Positions 49,596-60,302 of a stretch of DNA of 64,000 nucleotides are shown piece after piece. The notes under the pieces were generated by a model. It did not search any database. It saw nothing but the letters and a program-made list of their open reading frames with translations, and was not told where the DNA came from. The position numbers and the translations under genes were made by a program. This stretch comes from Ceriagrion tenellum (Eukaryota > Arthropoda > Insecta > Odonata > Coenagrionidae). The stretch lies in NCBI GenBank assembly GCA_963169105.1, contig OY720634.1, positions 113,024,281 to 113,088,280 of the forward strand, given 5' to 3'. Every line of letters starts with the position of its first letter. The stretch's first letter is position 1.

Positions 49596-49735
49596 GGTCG
49601 CTCAATCCTAAGATTGGTTGACTCCAGCCCTCCACACCCTTCCCCATCTAATGCTAGTTCCCTTACCTAAAGATATCTCTTCCTATGTACATTCCTCTTT
49701 ATTTGGTCCATGAACTTAGTCCTGGGTTTTCCTCT
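49596..49735 (-). pseudogene. RTE-type LINE extreme C-terminus
   Basis: Minus-strand reading gives FMDQIKRNVHRKRYL, a stop, VRELALDGEG and then, after a frameshift, VWRAGVNQS and a stop. This is the last block of RTE-like reverse-transcriptase proteins (GRPRxRFxDQIxxDVxxxSYxExKxLAxDRxxWR...NQS-stop). The CCTAAGATTGGTTG that ends it is the conserved stop-codon region. It lies immediately downstream, in protein order, of the segments seen at 18.6 and 39.9 kb. Confidence 0.75.
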
Positions 49736-49777
49736 GGAATACGTTCATGGACCAAATAAAGAGGAAAGTACATAGGA
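49681..49777. repeat. 35-bp inverted repeat joining two LINE fragments
   Basis: Left arm 49681-49715 and right arm 49743-49777 are reverse complements with one mismatch and a 27-nt spacer. Both encode the same FMDQIKR-VHR piece, the left copy on the minus and the right on the plus strand. The right copy runs on as diverged sequence to about 49830. The repeat is therefore a head-to-head pair of fragments of one LINE and not an independent MITE. Confidence 0.8.
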
Positions 49778-49830
49778 TAGGAAAGAAAGGAATAGATTCA
49801 ATGGAATTGTTAAAATGAACTAATGTACGG

Positions 49831-50990
49831 GCTCACCAAGGGAGGTGGCAAGGTATATAGGATGACGGGCTCACCAATAGCTTCCTTCAACCCCCTCGAG
49901 GTAGGATCAAATTTTAGGGTCTCGTCGGGAAGACATCCGAGAGGGACCCGCATATGATACCCTCATCGAAGACCGGATCGGAGCATCGATGGACACGAAA
50001 GCGCATCTGGGCCATAATAGCGGACTGGAAGACCTTGGAAACGAGCATTCCAGGGGTTTCGGCCGGAAAGATTACGGCTGCTTTTGACCCAAAAATTTGA
50101 GACGACCGCGCATCATTAAAAGTAGCCCACCCGTAAATGTAGGCTTGGATCGATAACAAATGTATTCAAAACCATGGCCACAGTTGCAGCTGAAAGATCA
50201 ATGGAAATGGACCCAGGAAACGTAACTGTTATTTATGTGATATCTTCCACACTGGTTTGTTCTTCCGGCCCCTTTTCACGCATGAAAACACAAATCGACT
50301 GCTAATATATTTATTTGAAATGTTACGACACGCGTGCCAACGCTTTCTACAGAATTATTAATCTACCTATCCGCCGCATCTGTTGATTACGCAATCAGTT
50401 ACAGACACAAATATTTCACAGTATCGTTACAATAATAATACAAGATTCCTATTGAATTGAATACATTTCAACGATAACCAATATAAAGCTAAAATCCGAA
50501 AATCGAAACAATGCAAGATCTAATGCAAAACAAATTACTACCAAAAGGAAGCGATACATTTATTTGTGGAGTAGTAACACTGTCTTTAACCAAGCCCACT
50601 GAGATCAATAAGAGAAAATTTTGACAATTAGGATTAGTACTTCATAATATAGGGATAATCAAGTTACACCAGAGGTAATGAGTTGCATTTATTCTCTACT
50701 CACACACGCTGTTTAAACAAAAATAACCCCTGCCATGTAGTACCTGAGCTCTTGAGTATTTCGTACCCCCCTTCCAAGAACTTTTTTTTCCTCATTAAGG
50801 TCATTACCTACCTTCCATTTCCTCCATAAATCCATTGCCATCAATTCCAACCAACTTAACTACCGCCCAAGAATATCCTACCAAAGTATTCGTCATATGC
50901 GAGATCTCTCCATTCGTGTTTTCACGCACTTCGTCATCTTTGAACACGCATCTCGAAACCATCAAATCACCTTTTATTCGCAAACTCTTA
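49831..50990. other. Intergenic, nothing recognised
   Basis: An 81-codon minus-strand frame at 49914-50159 lies in a GC-richer patch without recognisable content. ACGGGCTCACCAA is repeated at about 49827 and 49865. AT-rich to the left end of the DNA transposon. Confidence 0.4.
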
Positions 50991-51371
50991 GGCCGGAATT
51001 CATAGACGGGATAAATAATGAATGATTGGTGAATCTACGATTATTCCTAAATCATTGAATATTTGATTTATGTATTCATAGACAGTAAACAATCGCCAAT
51101 TCATGAATCTCTAATTATTTAGGATAATCTGTAATTGGTGAATTACATATGCTTATTTTTGGGTGGTATGAGAAATTGAAGAGGCAAAACATTTTGTGAG
51201 TATCGTTAAATTTTTATTCAAGTTGAGTACATAATTTTATTAATTGTAAACTGAAAAAGAAAATAAAAAATGGATTGGCAATGTTTTTTCGATAAAAATG
51301 AATTAGCCGTGCCTACATTAGAATTATTTTTTCGGATTATTCAACGTTAATGAAGGCGTTACTAGGGAAAA

Positions 51372-51640
51372 TCAATAAACAGTAATCTCGTATTCCGGCA
51401 AGTGTTGTTGATGCAGCGTGTGCTGTGTAACGTCAGGAATTGTCCGACCATAAGTGTGGTCTCCTCTTTTTTCTATTCTCACAAAGAGACACCAATCCGT
51501 TGCCTGAACATCGTAAGATGCAGGCGGTCTGATGGTGTCAACTATTTGGACGGCCGAAAGATTAGTTATATGTATCACAGTTCTGGACACCGTTGGTTGC
51601 GAAACAGGACTAGCAATTCCTACATATGTACGTAAAACAC
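51372..51640 (-). pseudogene. Harbinger-type transposase HTH relic, copy 1
   Basis: Minus strand reads IGIASPVSQPTVSRTV followed by IHITNLSAVQIVDTIRPPA. V-S-Q-P-T-V-S-R-x-V is the recognition helix typical of PIF/Harbinger (HARBI1-like) transposases. The usual A-L-R-F-Y-A-T-G sequence before it is decayed, the frame shifts just upstream, and the DDE catalytic residues are not recognisable downstream. A relic without activity. Confidence 0.55.
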
Positions 51641-52458
51641 TAAAGAAGACGAAGAATAGCAGTATTTATAACTGATCATTACCGATTAAGAAAATTTGAC
51701 ATCAGTAATTAGTAGCCATTGTTGATAGCTTACGAGTAAAAAATTCATGGCAATTTCGGCCGATGTTAAATACCGCATGGAGATTTTGTAAAATACTGAG
51801 TGATTAAAAACCGCTGTATATATTTTTTTAAATTTTTAAAATGATTTCAACAATTCAATATTGATGCCTTAGCGTGAAATCTCAAAGCAATGAGCCACAG
51901 TTGCACAAGAAGAACTCAGTCCTCGCGGAAAGTGTCGATATACGATCATCAGATCTAGGAAGAATATACTCGATCACTGCGGGTTTTAAAAATCGGTATC
52001 CTCTATAAAACTCTTCGTCTGTCAACTCTCATGTCTATGGTCACAGCGAGTTAGGCCGGTATTCATAGACGGGATAAACAACCAATGATTGCTGAATCTA
52101 CGATTATTCGTCAATCATTGATTATTTGATTTATGTATTCATAGACAGTAATCAATCTCCAATTCATGAATCACTGATTCATGGATCTCTAATTATTTGG
52201 GATAATCTGTAATTGCTGAATTACAGATTGGATGTTCGTTTATTTTTGGGTGGTAAGAGAAATTGAAAAGGCAAAACATTTTGTGGGTATAGTTAAATTT
52301 TTATTCAAGTTGAGTATATAATTTTATTAATTGCATATTGGAAAAGAAAATATAAAATGGATTGGCAATGTTTTATTGATAAAAATGAATTAGCCATGCC
52401 AACATAAGAATTATTTCTTATGATTATTCAACGTAAATGAAGGCGTTACTAGGGAAGA

Positions 52459-52760
52459 TCAACAAACAGTAATCTCGTATTCCGGCATGTGTTGAAGATG
52501 TAGCGTGTGCTGTTTAACGTCAGGAATTGTATGACCATAGGTGTGGTCTCCTTTTTTTCTATTCTCACAGAGAGACCTATTAATCGCCTGAACATCGTAA
52601 GAAAAAGATGCAAGAGGTCTGATGGTGTCGACTATTTGGACAGCCAAAAGATTAGCTATATGTTTCACAGTTCTGGACAGCGTTGGCTGCGAAACGTACA
52701 GAACTAGCAATCCCTATATATGTACGTAAAACACCAAAGAAGTCGAAGAGTAGCAGTAGC
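52459..52760 (-). pseudogene. Harbinger-type transposase HTH relic, copy 2
   Basis: The minus-strand frame 52459-52710 reads LYVSQPTLSRTVKHIANLL then AVQIVDTIRPLA, parallel to copy 1 with independent substitutions and a small indel. The same VSQPT(V/L)SRTV helix is retained in both copies, while the rest is frameshifted relative to a full transposase. Confidence 0.55.
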
Positions 52761-53371
52761 AGTATATATAACTGATAATAACCGATTAAGAAAATTTGAA
52801 ATAAGTAATTAGTAGCAATTGATGATAGCTTACGAGTAAAACATTCATGGCAATTTCGGCCGATGTAAAATTCAGCATGGAGATTTTGTAAAATACAGCG
52901 TAATTAAAACCCGCTATGATATGATTTTTAAAATTTTCATGTGATTTCAACAATTCAATATTGATGCCTACGCGTAAAATCTCAAAGCAATGAGCCACAG
53001 TAGCACAAGAGGAACTGTCAGTCCTCGCGGAAAGTGTCGATATGTGAACATCGGTTCTAAGAAGAATATACTCGATCACTACGGGTTTTTAGAATCTGTA
53101 TCCTCTATTAAACTCTACGTCTGTCAACTCTCACGTCTGTTGTTGCAGCAAGTTAGATTACGGATTTAAAACAGAGACTGACGTATATCATAAGCGGACC
53201 ATCACCAGACCCCAGTGAGGCCACTCGCCATTAAAGATTCAAACTGGAGTACGAATGTTGTGGAAAGTATCACGAGAAAAAAAGTGAGGTGAAATCCTAT
53301 GATATGATATGTAACTCGGAGGAAAAATCTCTTTCTGGTCATGAATATGAAGAAGGTAAAAAAAAAACGGT

Positions 53372-53445
53372 TGCCCGAAGGTCCGAACCAGCAAACCTCT
53401 TACGAAGCCGCGACGCTAACCACTTCACCAGATGATCCGTTACAC
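53372..53445 (-). mobile_element. tRNA-like SINE head nested in the transposon
   Basis: The minus strand carries TGGTGAAGTGG, a perfect match to the A-box consensus, and 41 nt later the B-box-like GGTTCGGACC. GCAACC and a run of T follow. The 5' and 3' ends do not pair as an acceptor stem, so a SINE or tRNA pseudogene is more likely than a working tRNA gene. It lies between the copy-2 repeat and the right terminus, so it inserted into the element. Confidence 0.6.
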
Positions 53446-54274
53446 AATATTAGTGATAACTATATTCATAATCAAAGTGGCTTTGTGGGTGATTGAGACG
53501 CGATGTGAGGCTCCGGACCAACCTAGCGAGGGTTAATTTTCTCAGCTTTTATATACTAAGGGCGGATATTGCTGATTATAAACTGATTAATTACAATACA
53601 ACTAGGATACGGTTGACGAAGTCCAAGGCGAACTAGCCTTTGACCTCGTGCACGACATAGAAAATACGGCATTCAAATCGGCGAATCAGGGTGCGTAGTC
53701 TCCCCTTGCGAGTAATAATTCAGTGGATTTGTTGGATCCCTAATGTGTGTTTTTCGCAGCCTTTAGTGACGCTGGAACATCGTCATCGGAAATCACATAC
53801 GCCAATATACCCGAACGAAATTCCATTGCACGGAAATCCTAATCAATTCAAGGTATTCAATAATCCTAATCGATTCAAGACGATCATATTGAGTATTCTA
53901 TGCCTTTAGCACCGTATAAAATTGTATAGTTGGAATGTAAAGACACGAATATGTCGTAAACAACCACAGAACTACCGACGCCCAACAAAGAGAAACTCTT
54001 AATTAATTACGGTCGAGAGCTTAATTCACGAATCGATGATTATTTGGCCAAATAATTACAGTTTTCTTGTCTATGAATACTAGAACTATAAACAATTATT
54101 ATTTGACGTCTATGAATACATATTAATCAGAGATTGGTGAATCTCTGATTCAAGAACCAACCATTGATGAATCACTGATTCTTTAACGACTATGAATAGA
54201 AAACAGTAATTAATTACAGATATAATCATAGATTTAAACGAATCTGTAATTATTGAGGACTATGAATACCGGCC

Positions 54275-54772
54275 TAGTATTTAAGCGCTGAATTCATAAG
54301 TCTTCACTAGTTTCTCCATTACATTTTAAAGCATGCAACGCATTACAACTTCCTTTGTCCTCTGCTTTTCACAACTTTAATTCTCCCCTCACGTTCTCAA
54401 CTAGACGGAACTACTATGCGTCCAGGATACATGTAAGATAAACTCAGAGGCTTATACTCCGAAAGAAAATGTTAGAAAATTACACCATCAGCAAACGGTC
54501 TGTCATTATTCCCGACATATAAAATAAGAATTGGGTACAAATGAATAAAATCTCAGAAACTCTGGGAATTCTCGGGTACAATACGACCTTTACCACATAC
54601 TTAAGCAATGAAATACATAACTTCGACCTCTTTAGCGTCTAGCGTGCGATGCAAACGCCGATTTCTAATTAAGTCAACAATTATGAGTGAACAAAATATT
54701 TCAGAAAGGAATCGATAAGGATAAAAAGAAACACAGAAGCTTTTCACAGGAATTAAAAGAGAAGGCTATCAC
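54275..54772. other. Intergenic, nothing recognised
   Basis: Right flank of the DNA transposon, somewhat pyrimidine-rich, no coding signal. Confidence 0.4.
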
Positions 54773-54914
54773 CTTGGGACGGAAGCCATTCGCAGAAGCA
54801 GCTACGGCAAGTTCGTACACTATCTCGAGAATGCACAAGAAATGACGGGCTCGACCCGCGTCCCCGTGAAATGATGTAATCGTTAAGGAATCAAGTTCTA
54901 CGCCATTTGGTTGA
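54773..54914 (-). other. Exon-like block or tRNA-derived SINE (ambiguous)
   Basis: On the minus strand a long T-rich tract (54920-54950) and CAG precede a 142-nt open block that starts CAACCAAATGGCGTAGAAC (coding QPNGVELDSLTITSFHGDAG) and ends GTCCCAAG before GTGATA. The acceptor, donor and GC-rich codon use look like an internal exon (one base, then 47 codons). However, the same block contains TGGCGTAGAAC and, about 45 nt later, GGGTCGAGCCC, which resemble Pol III A and B boxes. A SINE is equally possible. I do not recognise the peptide. Confidence 0.35.
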
Positions 54915-55461
54915 CTGACCAAGCACAAAAAATAAAAAAGAAAAACAAGCGGCACGCACGGCAGAAACTGTAACATCGAAGTATGAATTTCAAGGGCTAT
55001 TAGAAAATAATTCATTAACACCCCAGAGTGATTGAGCACGCCTCGTGCTCACCAAATCGAAATAGGGCTCTTCACTTGTTACAATTGTAAATGTAGTCGG
55101 AGAATACAGACAGATGTAGGAGATATTAAAAATATCATATCACGGAGAGGAATAACAGGGTTTAATCACGTAGGCGAAATATAAACCATAATTTTCATTT
55201 CTACTATCTTCACGACCCCGAATGCAGCGCATTTGGCCAATTTATACCGTGTGAATAACAAGAACATATACACCCGTGCCTGAGTGGTGACAACTCATTT
55301 TGCCTTAGCCGGCTAGGCCTTTAAGCTGTCGCCACCGGCCAGCAGCGACCGGCGGCCGGATCTAATAAATCAGGAAAATAATAGTTAGCTGTACATTGAG
55401 CCACTTGAGTTACTTTGTAATTTTTTCCAGACTTGTAAAATTGGGCTCATGTAATTGTTGG

Positions 55462-55971
55462 TTATGATCCTCGTCGTATACTGTTATGCTTGCACGCGAA
55501 TGTGGGTGCAATCACAGCGTATATGTATACGAATTTCAATCGATTGACAGCTGAGGGAAAATTCAACAATCTGAGAAGGACACCATCCCTCAACAGAACT
55601 GGAAGGCTACAGTCTAAGACAGTCGTCACGAGTGCAAAATTCTGTTCTGGTACTCCCAAGTAGTCATTGGCACCATGGAGTCGGGTCGGGGGACATTTAC
55701 CGTTATAAATACCGGCGCCTTTGGGTGTGCAGGCCTGGTCCCTAACTCTCCCCCCACTCCCCAAAAACTCTGTCGATACCCGCCAAGCGGCGGGTGCACT
55801 ATCACTTGCATCTAGACTACCAACCATATTTAAACTGTTCACGAAACCCAGCCGACGGAACAGAGATAATAACTTCCACCTTTGAAACAGATTGCAGCTA
55901 ACTAAATACACTTGGATGACTCCTAAGATTATTTTTGGTAAGACCGGTTTCATCACAGAAGTACAAGGCAC
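55462..55971 (-). other. Unverified 169-codon open frame
   Basis: ATG-to-stop minus-strand frame whose centre (about residues 50-110) is GC-richer than its flanks. CCCGCCGCTTGGCGGG (about 55781-55796) forms a strong hairpin inside it. No domain recognised and no splice context. It may be part of an unidentified repeat. Confidence 0.15.
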
Positions 55972-57755
55972 CTTGCATTTAATTATATCATTACCACGAA
56001 ACTAGGCCAAATAAGACACTATCGGACCCAAGAACGTAAGATTTGTCCACTAAAATCCTTGAAATACACACTTAAAATACCTCATGAATCCTTGTCACTA
56101 CACAATATTAAGCCGTATGCCTCCGAGAATTTTCAAGAGACACCGATGCATAATTCTTCACGCAAAGGTATATTATGAGATGATGAACCGTAATTCTTCG
56201 GAAAAACGAACATTGACATTAATAAATTAGCATCTCACAACAGCACTTGCAAAAAACGCAACGTCAAATTTAACTATTTAAGAACTAAAACGCGACTAAA
56301 ACGGTGACATATCTACTCCATTTAATACCCCATCGAAAGAAACTTATTTCAGATCCGACCCCCGAAATCCACTTAGCGATAGTTCACAGGAATTGCAACG
56401 AGCCAGAAAATTCATCGCAATAATGAATAATGCAACAGCATTCTTGCACCGCTCTCAGGAGAAATCGGCATGAAGAATTCGATTAAGCAACAAAATTGGT
56501 TGGAGGATAATATCAGCTGCATGCTGCAATTCAACATTTGGCTGCGTGGTTATCGGAGCAGTTATATTTAGGATTTTATTTCTGAAGCACGAATGGGCCT
56601 GTACATATGGCATGACAAAATATTTATTTTAAAATGCTCCAGTTTTGACTAACTGCGGAGGTTCCCAAAAAGTCAACAAAGAACCTGCATCCGAGGAATG
56701 GACGAATCAAAAACCAGTTAGCAACGGACCACAGACAGAGATACAGTTATTCAGGCGAGAGGAAAATGTTGGTAAACCGACAACTTTCTCGGGAAAAAAC
56801 ATTACCGCGATATGCTAGTGTTTAAAAACAAGTGTCGCTTCCTCAAAGGCATTTAATCGTCCGGGCATTGGATAGATAATTTGCCAAAATTTTATCCCAT
56901 TTTTAAAAACTAGTACGACGCTTAAATTTTGATCATAGGCCTAATCGATTTACTCCAAACCATTTCAAGGCTTAATTTTCCGATATTATCACAAACTCGT
57001 GACGAAGAGTTCCCTGACATTGTTCCAGGAGAATTAAGAGGTAGTGGCACCAGTATCTGGAAAATGCAACTGATGATTATATACATCCGTAAGTGCATTA
57101 GATATTTAGGATACATTTAGATAATAATAATCAATACAGGTTCATTCAAAATGAATAATCACAAATTATAGCCACCCAACACAATAATATTGGATATAAC
57201 AAAAACTAAACTTCTGACGGAACTAATACCACTCCTCAAAGACCCTCATCGCCACTTTCACAATCCTCCAGCGAAGGTGGAAGAAACTGACTTTGGTCAC
57301 TGACCAAAATCCTCAGTTTTCACCCTGAAAATATTTTATTATACCATAAATAAACTTTTCTACTTCTCAGAGGGAACTTCCAAACAATTTGGAGAAAATG
57401 ACAGAGTATCCTCGAGAATCCTTAGCGAATGTCGCGGCGGACATCAAAAGCACAGGCTCAACAGTCGAGACAATGATCTCCACACAGGACGGGGAACATC
57501 AAAGTATCACATGGCTTGAACCTCCAGAGACTGAAAACTTTTAGCCCGAGGGCCTTGGAGAACATACATTCACGTCATCTAACTCTCCAACTGAGATAAT
57601 TCGCGAAACCGCACTGATGGCACGACTGAATATCAATGAACCATGCGACTCTTGAGCACAGAGCGGGAAATATTCGGCGGCTTCATCCGTGAAAAAAATG
57701 ATGTAACGCAAGTCTTCCCGACACGACACAATACTCCCGTGTTATATAACGCTGC
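55972..57755. other. Intergenic, nothing recognised
   Basis: AT-rich. At 57541-57592 (minus) a 52-nt open block after CAG would continue the phase of the 60.2 kb exon and then stop. Its polypyrimidine tract is weak, so I note it only as a possibility. Confidence 0.4.
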
Positions 57756-58690
57756 GAGATATGACGCAAGCCACGCCATTCCAAGCGTCATCGAAGAGCA
57801 AACAAGGGGTAAGAGGAGCTGGGATGGAGGGAGGCCGCGGAGCTAAACGAAGCGCCTCACTACACTTGGCGCGCTCACCACGTGTCCAGTGAACAACTCC
57901 CGATATTGAAATAACATCACGCTTAGGATTCCGGTCCAAATCCTCGGACCCTTCGCTGGGGGCCCGCCTACAAGATCTTCCAACAAGAGAAACCATCTCT
58001 CCGCGAAATATTACTCGCCGGTTACCGTCGTCATCGATATTCCTTCCGGATGCATTCTCCAACGCCCCTCACCCCAACACTCCCAACCGCCCCTCTCAGG
58101 CGAGACGGAAGGCGCCAACAATGGGACGCCCGCCAAGAGCCCCAACCGCTCCCGTGGCGTGTCGCAACACACGCTTTTGTCGGAGAACATGAACGACACA
58201 CCGGGGCGCAAAGACCGCCAGGGCTTGTCGGCGACGAAATCCGCGGCGATCCAACACCAAACCTCGACCAAGACAGAAGTTGAGAATATGGACCGGACAA
58301 CTGCGACCCATAGCAATAAACGTTTTGCCGACGAACATGAACGATTCATGGATCACCAAGACCGCCGCCAAGATTCGACGGCGAGGAAATTCGCGAGGGT
58401 ATTGGCAGTACCACACCTTCTGTAGAGCAGCGAAGAGCACATGGGCAGGGGAAAACTGCGAGCAGTATAGCTTGCGAAGTAGCGAGGGATCGCTGGGGCT
58501 GGTGGGAAGGGAGAAGGTCTGGACGAGCAATGCAACTGGATGGGTCCGGATGGACTGATGGAGGGGACACGGTAGGGGGGTAGGACAGGGCAGAACGGGA
58601 GCAGCGAGGTTCGTGGACGAGTATGAGGGATGGAAGTGGGGGGGGGAGAGGGGAGGGCAGTATAGAGTAAGAGAGGAAGGGAGGAATAAA
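57756..58690. other. Largest GC/CpG-rich island
   Basis: About 0.9 kb. The left two-thirds is CpG-dense without strand skew. The right third is strongly purine-skewed, ending in a run of ten Gs then AGAGGGGAGGG (58638-58658), a quadruplex candidate. At least eight overlapping frames of 60-144 codons on both strands reflect composition. It lies 1.5-2.5 kb from the divergent exon pair at 60.2-60.9 kb and could be regulatory. Confidence 0.5.
58172..58390. repeat. Diverged 148-bp direct repeat inside the GC island
   Basis: TTTTGTCGGAGAACATGAACGA (58176 on) is repeated as TTTTGCCGACGAACATGAACGA (58324 on). Similarity continues through CAAAGACCGCCAGGGCTTG versus CCAAGACCGCCGCCAAGATT and GGCGACGAAAT versus GGCGAGGAAAT. 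About 60 bp are shared. Confidence 0.5.
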
Positions 58691-60193
58691 TGACCCTATT
58701 AAGCATAACAGGAGGGAACAGCAATTCGACCAGCATACGAAGCAAACAAAAACATCGCTGGTAACCAGACCAAAGAAGCAGAGATCACTAACGCGTCGAT
58801 TATAGAATAATTATCTCTAAGCATCTCGCAAAAAATACACACAATACGCAAAAATCGAGATGAATGCGAGATCTCATGGTAGACGGGAATTAGTACACAG
58901 GGAAGAAGGATGTTAAAGTGACTACATAATTGTCCGAGCAATGAGTAAATCCTACCCAAGATCAACGAACGAATTTTCGCAGACTGGTTTTCTGCAAGCC
59001 CCTTATAAAAATATTAAAGAGAATTTATACGGGCAAATTTAAAAAAAACTGACCATGGAAACAGTTTCATTCGCGTTCAAATAACAATCAATAGAATAAC
59101 CTTCTCTCACCCCCTCGTTTACGCTCCGTTGCTTCTGGGTGGTAGGATTCGGTGCAAATTATATTCTCATGGGAAGTATCAGCAAGTGATTTGTGGAGCA
59201 ACAAATTAATGAAATTGAAATGAAATGTACCACTATAAGCATGTGGTCCGTAACACAACTCATAGCCTGGCAGGCACTGAAAAATCGCTCCTAATATAAA
59301 AAATGACAGCAGAAAAGTAGCATGAATTGATAAATACCATTCGTTAATAAAATCCATCCTGGCAACCCGCGAACATTTTGTAAAAAAAATGCACATAACA
59401 CCTTAGCTAAAGAGCATGTATTACATATAAACAGACATTACAGCAATGAGCGATATATGAAATTCTAAACATATAGCATTATTTCCACTGACACAAAATC
59501 AAAGCAAAGAAAAACAGGTTTCCCCAAGGTCCTTACGACAACTAAGCAAAATCACGTTTCTCATTTCACAAATCTGTGGCCGATTAAATATCTTACGCAG
59601 ATTTCAAAATGAAAATAAGAGGAATGCCATTGACGAATAAGTTGGAGATGATCTAAGATACACTCATTACAAATGGGTAGTCATTCGGAAGGGTCATTCA
59701 TTCTCCTCTTAGCACACTATTATAGGGGCGATACAAATCAGCGCCGGATTACTGCTTTTCTATTCGATGTAGATATACATCCCAAACATTTCAATGAACC
59801 ATAAAATGCTGCTATCCTCGATATCTTGATATTCGCACAAATATTATTCCTCCGGCCACCAAACAAGAGTTGGGCTAACGAGAAAACCCTCGGGAATACA
59901 TAAGTTGACTTGACCACAGTTAACCGGGATGAACAATATCAATCCCAAATATTCTATGGACCACGAGATAAAATTTAAACAACATGTAAGACATATCCTT
60001 TTCACATGTTTTCACCATTCTTCTAATTGGCTGACAATTTTCTACACTATGACAAATCGTAACGTAGATAAATACCACCAGTTCTACACATTATCATTGA
60101 AAGTACGATGCCCGGTCGGTGAATGTAACGGGGACACACCGCATGCACCACTCAGGTAACTTTGGGCGATTGATTGTGTGAAAAAATTCATAC
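58691..60193. other. Intergenic or intronic, nothing recognised
   Basis: If the exon at 60194-60302 is real, this is its first intron. The minus-strand frame 59088-59396 (102 codons) has a hydrophobic N-terminal half after an internal Met but no recognisable family and no convincing splice sites. Confidence 0.4.
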
Positions 60194-60302
60194 CTGCCGA
60201 TGAATAGAGACCATCCTCTTCTTTTCCATTTTGAGATACGTGTCCTTCCGCAGATTTGGTTCCGTTTTCAGAAGTATTATCCACTTGGGTACCAAGAGCC
60301 AT
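60194..60302 (-). CDS. Possible first coding exon of a divergent gene
   Basis: Minus strand: an ATG at 60302 with A at -3 and G at +4 opens a hydrophilic, Glu/Ser/Asn-rich N-terminus (MALGTQVDNTSENGTKSAEG, then GHVSQNGKEEDGLYSSA). After 36 codons plus one base it meets a good donor, GGCAG followed by GTATGA at 60193. The frame stays open upstream to 60407, but the sequence there is CpG-rich and looks like 5' UTR. I cannot identify the protein or its next exon. The case rests on context: strong start context, good donor, sensible codon use and divergent placement about 570 bp from a real gene. Confidence 0.4.

Larger units (their letters stand above)
50991..54274. mobile_element. Composite Harbinger-like DNA transposon
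   Basis: Left termini GGCCGG(A/T)ATTCATAGACGGG occur at 50991 and again at 52054. The only right terminus, CTATGAATACCGGCC, ends at 54274. Copy 1 (50991-52053) and copy 2 (52054-53155) are diverged collinear repeats of about 1.06 and 1.10 kb that cover the left end and a transposase relic. The right part (53156-54274) is single copy, contains a SINE and ends in a 250-bp AT-rich subterminal zone. TTA precedes both left termini, the target preferred by PIF/Harbinger elements, but TAG follows the right one, so target duplication is not proven. The structure is either a partial internal tandem duplication or one element nested in a relative. No intact transposase. Confidence 0.65.

Noticed and set aside
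59088..59396. 102-codon minus-strand frame with a hydrophobic, signal-like stretch
   Set aside because: No recognisable family. The putative acceptor at the internal Met is weak, and the phase does not clearly connect to the 60.2-kb exon.
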